Shown one piece after another: positions 6,683 through 11,018 of a stretch of DNA of 11,018 bases. Positions within the stretch are counted from its first letter, which is position 1. Every line of letters starts with the position of its first letter. The stretch is from Crocinitomicaceae bacterium (GTDB lineage: Bacteria > Bacteroidota > Bacteroidia > Flavobacteriales_D > Crocinitomicaceae). The position numbers and the translations under genes are program-made. The stretch lies in the NCBI GenBank assembly GCA_002696025.1, contig NZQU01000058.1:1-11018 (forward strand), in the 5' to 3' direction. Below the pieces are notes generated by a model. That model was not told the origin of the DNA. It ran no database searches and saw only the letters and a list, made by a program, of their open reading frames with translations.

Positions 6683-9088
6683 ATGCAATTCAGAAAATTT
6701 CTTTTATTTGGAATTCTATTATTTAAATATTTTACATGTTGTTGTCAACATGGTATAATTAAAGGCAATGTCAAAAGTAATAAAGGCGATGTTTTACAGG
6801 GCGCTGCTGTTATTTATAGGTCCGACATCACTATAGGATGTATAACAAATGAATTTGGATCATATGAGCTAAAATTACCTCCCGGTAAAAGAAAATTTAC
6901 TTGTAGGTATACAGGTATGATTTCAGACACCTTTAGTGTTGATGTAAAATCAAATGAGATAACTACTTTTAATATTACTCTTAAAGAAGTTTTATTTGAG
7001 CTCGAATCTGTAGATATTAAGGTTGGAAAATTTGACAAACCTATTGAAGAACAAACAGTTAGTATGGTTGTTATAAAGCCTCAATTAATTGAAAACAAAA
7101 ACACAAGAAGTATTGAGACTGTTTTAGATCAAACACCTGGACTTAATATATTAGATGGAGAACCTCAAATTAGAGGCGGTAGTGGTTTTACATTTGGTGT
7201 TGGTTCAAAAGTTGCTGTTATAGTTGATGATATGCCAATGCTTTCTGGTGATGCAGGTCGACCAGAATGGGGATTTGTTCCAGTGGAGAATATTAGTCAG
7301 ATTGAAGTCATTAAAGGTGCATCATCCATTCTTTCTGGAAGTTCTGCACTTTCTGGAGCAATTCATATCAGAACGGCTTATCCAAAATTAAAGCCTTTAA
7401 CTAAAATTAACCTATATAGTGGTTTTTATTCTGCTCCTGATGTTGAAGGAGCAAAATGGTGGACAGACGCACCTTTAATAACAGGGGCTAATTTTTTACA
7501 TTCTAGACAAATTAATTCTGTTGATCTGGTAATAGGAGGGAATTTAAACTATGATCATGGATATATTGGCCCTCCAATTCCTGGTCCATTTGTTACAGAT
7601 ACAGTTTCAAATTTTACCAATCAACAAATGGCTTCTAAAAGAGCAAGAATCAACTTTAATATTAGAAAAAGATCAAAAAAACTTAAAGGTTTAAATTATG
7701 GAGTGAATGGAAATTTGATGCTTTCACAATCTAATATGTCATTTGCATGGCTCGATGACACCTCTGGTTTATATAGAGCTTATCCTGGAGCGGTGTTTTT
7801 ACAAGATCAGATAATATTTAATGTTGACCCTTTTGTAAATTTAATCACGCAAACATCTGGAAAACACCATTTGAGAACAAGAGTACTGTTTTCAGATAAT
7901 CAAATGACAGCGAATCAATCGAATCGTACGGTTACTTATTACAGTGATTATATGTTTCAAAGAAGCTACCCCCAATTAAAAGGAATAGATTTTATAGGCG
8001 GTCTGACAACTTCATTTACTGATTCTGAAGCTTCCATGTATGCTGGTGGTGGAAGTCCCAACAATTCTTTGTTCAATTTATCAGCCTACACTCAAATTGA
8101 AGACAACATTAACGAAACATTAAATATTTCTGTTGGAGGAAGATTTGAATATTATCAATTAAATGATACAATTACAGCTTACAAGCCAATATTTAGAGGA
8201 GGTTTGAATTTAAAAATTTATCAAGAAACTTATCTAAGAGCTTCCTACGGACAAGGATATCGCTTTCCAACAATCACTGAAAGATATATTAAAACTGGAA
8301 TTGGCAATTTTGGTGTTTTCCCTAATCCAGAACTTTTACCTGAAAGTAGTTGGAATGCAGAAATAGGCATCAAGCAAGGTTTGAAAATTGGAGGCATTAT
8401 GGGTTATCTTGATGTTGCCGGATTCTGGCAAGAGTATCAAAATACGATTGAATATATGTTTGGTATATGGGATTTGAGCAATCCTGCTTCTTTGGCCGGA
8501 TTTAAATTTTTAAACACTGGAGACTCACGAGTTTTAGGAATAGATGCATCATTTGCTGGTCAAATTAAATTTGGAAAAAAATGCAAGGGTACTTTTTTAA
8601 CAGGATACAACTATATAGTTCCTAAAACACTAAATCCTGATTTTGTTTATGCTGTTGATGATATGAATAGAGAGTATAGCTACAACTCAACTTCTTTAGA
8701 TTCAAATAGCGGAATTCTTAAATATCGCTTTTTACATAATGTTAAGTTAGATGCTGAAATATCATATAATGAGAAATTATCTATAGGTATGAGTGCAAAA
8801 TATTTTAGTAAAATAATTAATATGGATGGTGTAATTAAGGATTTTGAAGAGATTACATATAATTCAGGCGGTGACCTTCAAAACATTAGATATATGGATT
8901 ATTTTGATGATCATCGTTTTGGAAATTGGATTTTTGATGCAAGGTTTTCTTTTAATCCTTCTGACAGACACAAATTTGCAATTATTGCAAGTAATTTTTT
9001 AAATAGAAGTTATTCTCTTAGACCTCTTAAAATTGAGCCTCCTAGAACCATAATGATTCAATATACTTTTAAATTAGATCAAAATTAA
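6683..9088 (+). CDS. TonB-dependent outer-membrane receptor
   Basis: An 801-residue energy-coupled outer-membrane importer. Residues 1-22 are a signal peptide with an unusual Cys19-Cys20-Cys21 run at its end. Residues 24-105 are a carboxypeptidase-regulatory-like beta domain (IIKGNVKSNKGDVLQGAAV, NEFGSYELKLPPG). A TVSMVVI stretch at 125-131 may act as TonB box. The plug spans about 132-232 with PQIRGGSGFTFGVGSK, VIVDDMPMLSGDAG and IEVIKGASSILSGSSALSG. The remainder is a 22-strand-type barrel with family landmarks such as RASYGQGYRFPTITERY and a C-terminal strand IMIQYTFKL. There is no SusD partner, so it is not a standard SusCD glycan importer; it looks closer to metal, haem or vitamin-type receptors. 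It is in an operon with the secreted PCMD protein. The substrate cannot be read from the sequence. Confidence 0.93.
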   Translation: MQFRKFLLFGILLFKYFTCCCQHGIIKGNVKSNKGDVLQGAAVIYRSDITIGCITNEFGSYELKLPPGKRKFTCRYTGMISDTFSVDVKSNEITTFNITLKEVLFELESVDIKVGKFDKPIEEQTVSMVVIKPQLIENKNTRSIETVLDQTPGLNILDGEPQIRGGSGFTFGVGSKVAVIVDDMPMLSGDAGRPEWGFVPVENISQIEVIKGASSILSGSSALSGAIHIRTAYPKLKPLTKINLYSGFYSAPDVEGAKWWTDAPLITGANFLHSRQINSVDLVIGGNLNYDHGYIGPPIPGPFVTDTVSNFTNQQMASKRARINFNIRKRSKKLKGLNYGVNGNLMLSQSNMSFAWLDDTSGLYRAYPGAVFLQDQIIFNVDPFVNLITQTSGKHHLRTRVLFSDNQMTANQSNRTVTYYSDYMFQRSYPQLKGIDFIGGLTTSFTDSEASMYAGGGSPNNSLFNLSAYTQIEDNINETLNISVGGRFEYYQLNDTITAYKPIFRGGLNLKIYQETYLRASYGQGYRFPTITERYIKTGIGNFGVFPNPELLPESSWNAEIGIKQGLKIGGIMGYLDVAGFWQEYQNTIEYMFGIWDLSNPASLAGFKFLNTGDSRVLGIDASFAGQIKFGKKCKGTFLTGYNYIVPKTLNPDFVYAVDDMNREYSYNSTSLDSNSGILKYRFLHNVKLDAEISYNEKLSIGMSAKYFSKIINMDGVIKDFEEITYNSGGDLQNIRYMDYFDDHRFGNWIFDARFSFNPSDRHKFAIIASNFLNRSYSLRPLKIEPPRTIMIQYTFKLDQN

Positions 9089-9093
9089 TTCAA

Positions 9094-9103
9094 GTAATAT
9101 TAC
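9094..9103. repeat. 10-bp palindrome GTAATATTAC upstream of gdhA
   Basis: A perfect palindrome just after the receptor gene, centred 23 bp from a second palindrome, about two helical turns. It lies upstream of or over the -33 region of the candidate gdhA promoter, a plausible place for a dimeric regulator. Confidence 0.35.
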
Positions 9104-9113
9104 CTCTAATTTA

Positions 9114-9129
9114 AAAATTAATTAATTTT
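9114..9129. repeat. 16-bp palindrome AAAATTAATTAATTTT over the gdhA -7 element
   Basis: A perfect 16-bp palindrome made only of A and T. Its last seven bases are inside the candidate -7 element at 9123-9130. Its first ten bases also occur at 9081-9090, across the end of the receptor gene. It could be an operator or a weak AT hairpin, or chance in AT-rich DNA. Confidence 0.35.
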
Positions 9130-9130
9130 G
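9123..9130 (+). promoter_or_regulatory. Candidate -7 promoter element for gdhA (TAATTTTG)
   Basis: An exact TAnnTTTG match 28 bases before the gdhA ATG, in the 70-bp gap after the receptor gene. It predicts transcription from near 9137 and a leader of about 22 bases. No TTG is visible at the -33 position, so activation by a bound regulator would fit. Confidence 0.45.
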
Positions 9131-9158
9131 CCCAACATTTATTAAACGCAAAATAAAT

Positions 9159-10514
9159 ATGTCAAGTAAATATCAAGCATCTATCGACAACTTCATGCAA
9201 AGTGTTATAGATAAAAACCCAAACGAAAAGGAATTTTTACAAGCTGTAGAGGAAGTTGCAGAAGCGGTTATTCCACTAATTGAAGAAACTCCAAAATATA
9301 AAAATTCAAATATTCTTGATAGAATAGTTGAACCAGAAAGAGTTATTATGTTTAGAGTTCCATGGTTAGATGACAATGGGGTTACTCAAGTAAATAGAGG
9401 TTTTAGAGTTGAATTCAACTCTGCTATTGGTCCATACAAAGGAGGTTTGAGATTTCATCCTTCTGTTAATCTATCAATATTAAAGTTTTTAGGTTTTGAG
9501 CAAATATTTAAAAACTCATTAACAACTCTTCCTATGGGAGGAGGAAAAGGTGGTTCTGATTTCAATCCAAAAGGAAAATCAGACAACGAAGTAATGAAGT
9601 TTTGTCAATCATTTATGACAGAATTGTCTCGTCATATTGGTCCTGATACTGATGTCCCAGCAGGAGACATTGGGGTAGGTGGTAGAGAAATTGGATTTAT
9701 GTTTGGTCAGTACAAAAGAATTAGAAATGAATTTACTGGTGTATTAACCGGTAAAGGTAGAAATTGGGGAGGTTCATTAATTCGTCCTGAGGCTACTGGA
9801 TATGGAACAGTTTATTTTGCAAAAGAAATGTTAGCCGTAAAGGGCGATTCATTTAATGGCAAAACTGTTGCAATTTCAGGATCAGGTAACGTGGCTCAAT
9901 ATGCTTGTGAAAAAGTCACTCAATTGGGAGGTAAAGTTGTTACAATGTCTGACTCTAAAGGATATATTTATGATGAAGATGGCATTGATGCTGAAAAACT
10001 TGCCTGGATCATGGAGCTTAAAAATGTAAAAAGAGGAAGAATTTCTGAATATGCCAATCAATATTCAAGCGCTAAGTTTGTTGAGGGTTCAAGACCTTGG
10101 TCTACTAAAGCTGATGTTGCCTTACCTTGCGCAACTCAAAATGAATTAAACGGAGAAGAAGCCCAGGTTTTAGTTAATAATGGTGTTATGTGTGTTGCTG
10201 AAGGAGCTAACATGCCTTGCACACCTGAAGCTATTGAGATTTTTCAGAGCAACAAAGTATTGTTTTCACCAGGTAAAGCTTCAAATGCTGGAGGTGTTGC
10301 AACTTCAGGTCTTGAAATGTCTCAAAATTCACTTCGTTTATCTTGGACTTCAGAAGAGGTAGATGAGAAGTTGCATTCAATTATGGTGTCTATTCATGAA
10401 TCTTGTGTCAAATATGGTTCAAGGGAGGATGGTACTGTCGATTATGTAAAGGGTGCTAATGTAGCTGGATTTGTTAAAGTTGCTGATGCAATGATAGACC
10501 AAGGATTGGTTTAA
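9159..10514 (+). CDS. gdhA: NADP-specific glutamate dehydrogenase
   Basis: Reductive amination of 2-oxoglutarate with ammonium to glutamate, using NADPH, in the cytoplasm; a main route of ammonium assimilation. The 451-residue length fits the small hexameric class (E. coli 447). Visible motifs are FRVEFNSAIGPYKGGLRFHP with Lys94, the signature LPMGGGKGGSDFNPKGKS with catalytic Lys130, VPAGDIGVGGREIG with catalytic Asp170, GKGRNWGGSLIRPEATGYG, and the Rossmann loop SGSGNVAQYA (240-249). PCATQNELN and AEGANMP follow in the coenzyme domain. NADP rather than NAD specificity is inferred from overall similarity to the GdhA class. The gene has its own candidate promoter and terminator, so it is probably monocistronic. 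Confidence 0.96.
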   Translation: MSSKYQASIDNFMQSVIDKNPNEKEFLQAVEEVAEAVIPLIEETPKYKNSNILDRIVEPERVIMFRVPWLDDNGVTQVNRGFRVEFNSAIGPYKGGLRFHPSVNLSILKFLGFEQIFKNSLTTLPMGGGKGGSDFNPKGKSDNEVMKFCQSFMTELSRHIGPDTDVPAGDIGVGGREIGFMFGQYKRIRNEFTGVLTGKGRNWGGSLIRPEATGYGTVYFAKEMLAVKGDSFNGKTVAISGSGNVAQYACEKVTQLGGKVVTMSDSKGYIYDEDGIDAEKLAWIMELKNVKRGRISEYANQYSSAKFVEGSRPWSTKADVALPCATQNELNGEEAQVLVNNGVMCVAEGANMPCTPEAIEIFQSNKVLFSPGKASNAGGVATSGLEMSQNSLRLSWTSEEVDEKLHSIMVSIHESCVKYGSREDGTVDYVKGANVAGFVKVADAMIDQGLV

Positions 10515-10536
10515 AACACATTTAAATTATATTTTT

Positions 10537-10567
10537 AAAAAGGCACGTTAATTACATGCCTTTTTTT
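10537..10567. terminator. Bidirectional intrinsic terminator between convergent genes
   Basis: A 9-bp perfect stem, AAAAAGGCA (10537-10545) with TGCCTTTTT (10557-10565), encloses an 11-base loop and continues into a run of seven T. It lies 22 bp after the gdhA stop. Read on the minus strand the same stem ends in five T, so it can also stop transcription of the S24 regulator gene, whose stop codon is 4 bp away. Confidence 0.85.
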
Positions 10568-10571
10568 ATGT

Positions 10572-11018
10572 CTAAAAATTAAGTTTTTGCTGAATTTGAT
10601 GAATATCTTTTTGAATTTCTTTTATGGATTGATTGATGTTGTTTTCATCTGGCTTAACATCCAATAACTCATCAGACATATAATTTACAAACTTCCACAT
10701 TTCAAAAATTTGATCTACATGAACCATATATGGTTTGTAAACGGGATTGGTTGAGCAAAGCTGAAACGATTGATTTTCTTTTAAAAGATTGTTAACAACC
10801 TTAAAAACAATACCATCGTCTAGTGTTATAATTACACAAGGCGTGCCTGATTTAACAGTACTCCAATCTTGTATGAATTCAGCAGTAACATAAGAGCCGT
10901 CAGCAACGGGCGGCATTGAATCACCCTTAATTGGAAACGAACGGTATTTCTTGTTTTTACTAAGAAATGGCAGATTAAATGTTGGCAGCACCTTTATATA
11001 TTCAGGGTCTGCAAATCC
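10572..11018 (-). CDS. LexA/S24-like transcriptional regulator, N-terminus cut by window edge
   Basis: The minus strand is open from the right edge to a TAG at 10572, giving 148 residues. A GTG at 10991 is an internal codon, because the frame continues upstream with DPEYIK, which belongs to the family. What is visible is the S24/LexA-type domain: YRSFPIKGDSMPPVADGSYV with the nucleophile Ser34 of the fragment, and VIITLDDGIVFKVV with Lys73, a 39-residue spacing close to LexA (37). Members in Bacteroidota usually carry an XRE-type helix-turn-helix before this domain; that part is outside the window. After the domain, residues of about 123-148 form a charged, probably helical tail. The Ser/Lys pair is intact, so autoproteolysis is possible but not shown. 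It converges on gdhA, from which the bidirectional terminator separates it. Confidence 0.85.
   Translation of the reverse strand, partial: GFADPEYIKVLPTFNLPFLSKNKKYRSFPIKGDSMPPVADGSYVTAEFIQDWSTVKSGTPCVIITLDDGIVFKVVNNLLKENQSFQLCSTNPVYKPYMVHVDQIFEMWKFVNYMSDELLDVKPDENNINQSIKEIQKDIHQIQQKLNF

Noticed and set aside
6814..7038. Minus-strand open frame inside the TonB receptor gene
   Set aside because: Antisense to the conserved N-terminal domain of the receptor; a chance open frame.
6683..9088. SusC/SusD-type glycan utilisation locus
   Set aside because: There is no SusD gene and no glycoside hydrolase nearby, and the receptor is shorter than usual SusC proteins.
9089..9113. Terminator for the PCMD/receptor operon
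   Set aside because: The palindrome at 9094-9103 has no T run after it and is too short and AT-rich for a stable stem.
9173..9376. Minus-strand open frame at the start of gdhA
   Set aside because: Antisense to a clear coding region; no recognisable product.
10180..10362. Short plus-strand open frame inside gdhA
   Set aside because: Out of frame with conserved GdhA residues; the Leu-rich translation is a frame artefact.

Overview
The window looks like a chromosomal segment from a Bacteroidota bacterium, most likely a member of the Flavobacteriia. The evidence is AT-rich DNA without Shine-Dalgarno sequences, the gliding genes gldB and gldC, a protein with a type IX secretion (T9SS) sorting tail, a TonB-dependent receptor with a carboxypeptidase-regulatory-like N-terminus, and several matches to the Bacteroidota -7 promoter element TAnnTTTG. 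Nearly all of it is coding. I see no RNA gene, CRISPR array, insertion sequence or prophage.

Layout. (1) 1-759, minus strand: the N-terminal part of an outer-membrane beta-barrel protein that runs off the left edge. (2) 814-2953, plus strand: gldB, gldC and a DUF2797 gene, almost without gaps. (3) 2982-5680: bioB, bioF and a small YfcE/MJ0936-type metallophosphoesterase, each overlapping the next. (4) 5730-9088: a secreted PCMD-domain protein with a T9SS tail, then a TonB-dependent receptor 11 bp downstream. (5) 9159-10514: hexameric NADP-type glutamate dehydrogenase, ending at a strong bidirectional terminator. (6) 10572-11018, minus strand, convergent: the C-terminal part of a LexA/S24-type regulator whose start lies beyond the right edge.

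How the genes fit together. GldB and GldC belong to the gliding machinery, which in this phylum works with T9SS; the sorting tail in region 4 implies that the cell has T9SS. bioB and bioF give the last step and the first dedicated ring-assembly step of biotin synthesis; bioA and bioD are not in the window. The secreted protein and receptor of region 4 look like a capture-and-import pair for an unknown ligand. GdhA assimilates ammonium.

The genes are mostly ordinary for this group. The points most worth a second look are a DUF2797 protein with GIY-YIG-like and zinc-ribbon-like motifs coupled to gldC, the PCMD/receptor pair, back-to-back promoter elements between the barrel gene and gldB, and two palindromes in the gdhA upstream region. 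I did not find a clearly new multi-gene system.
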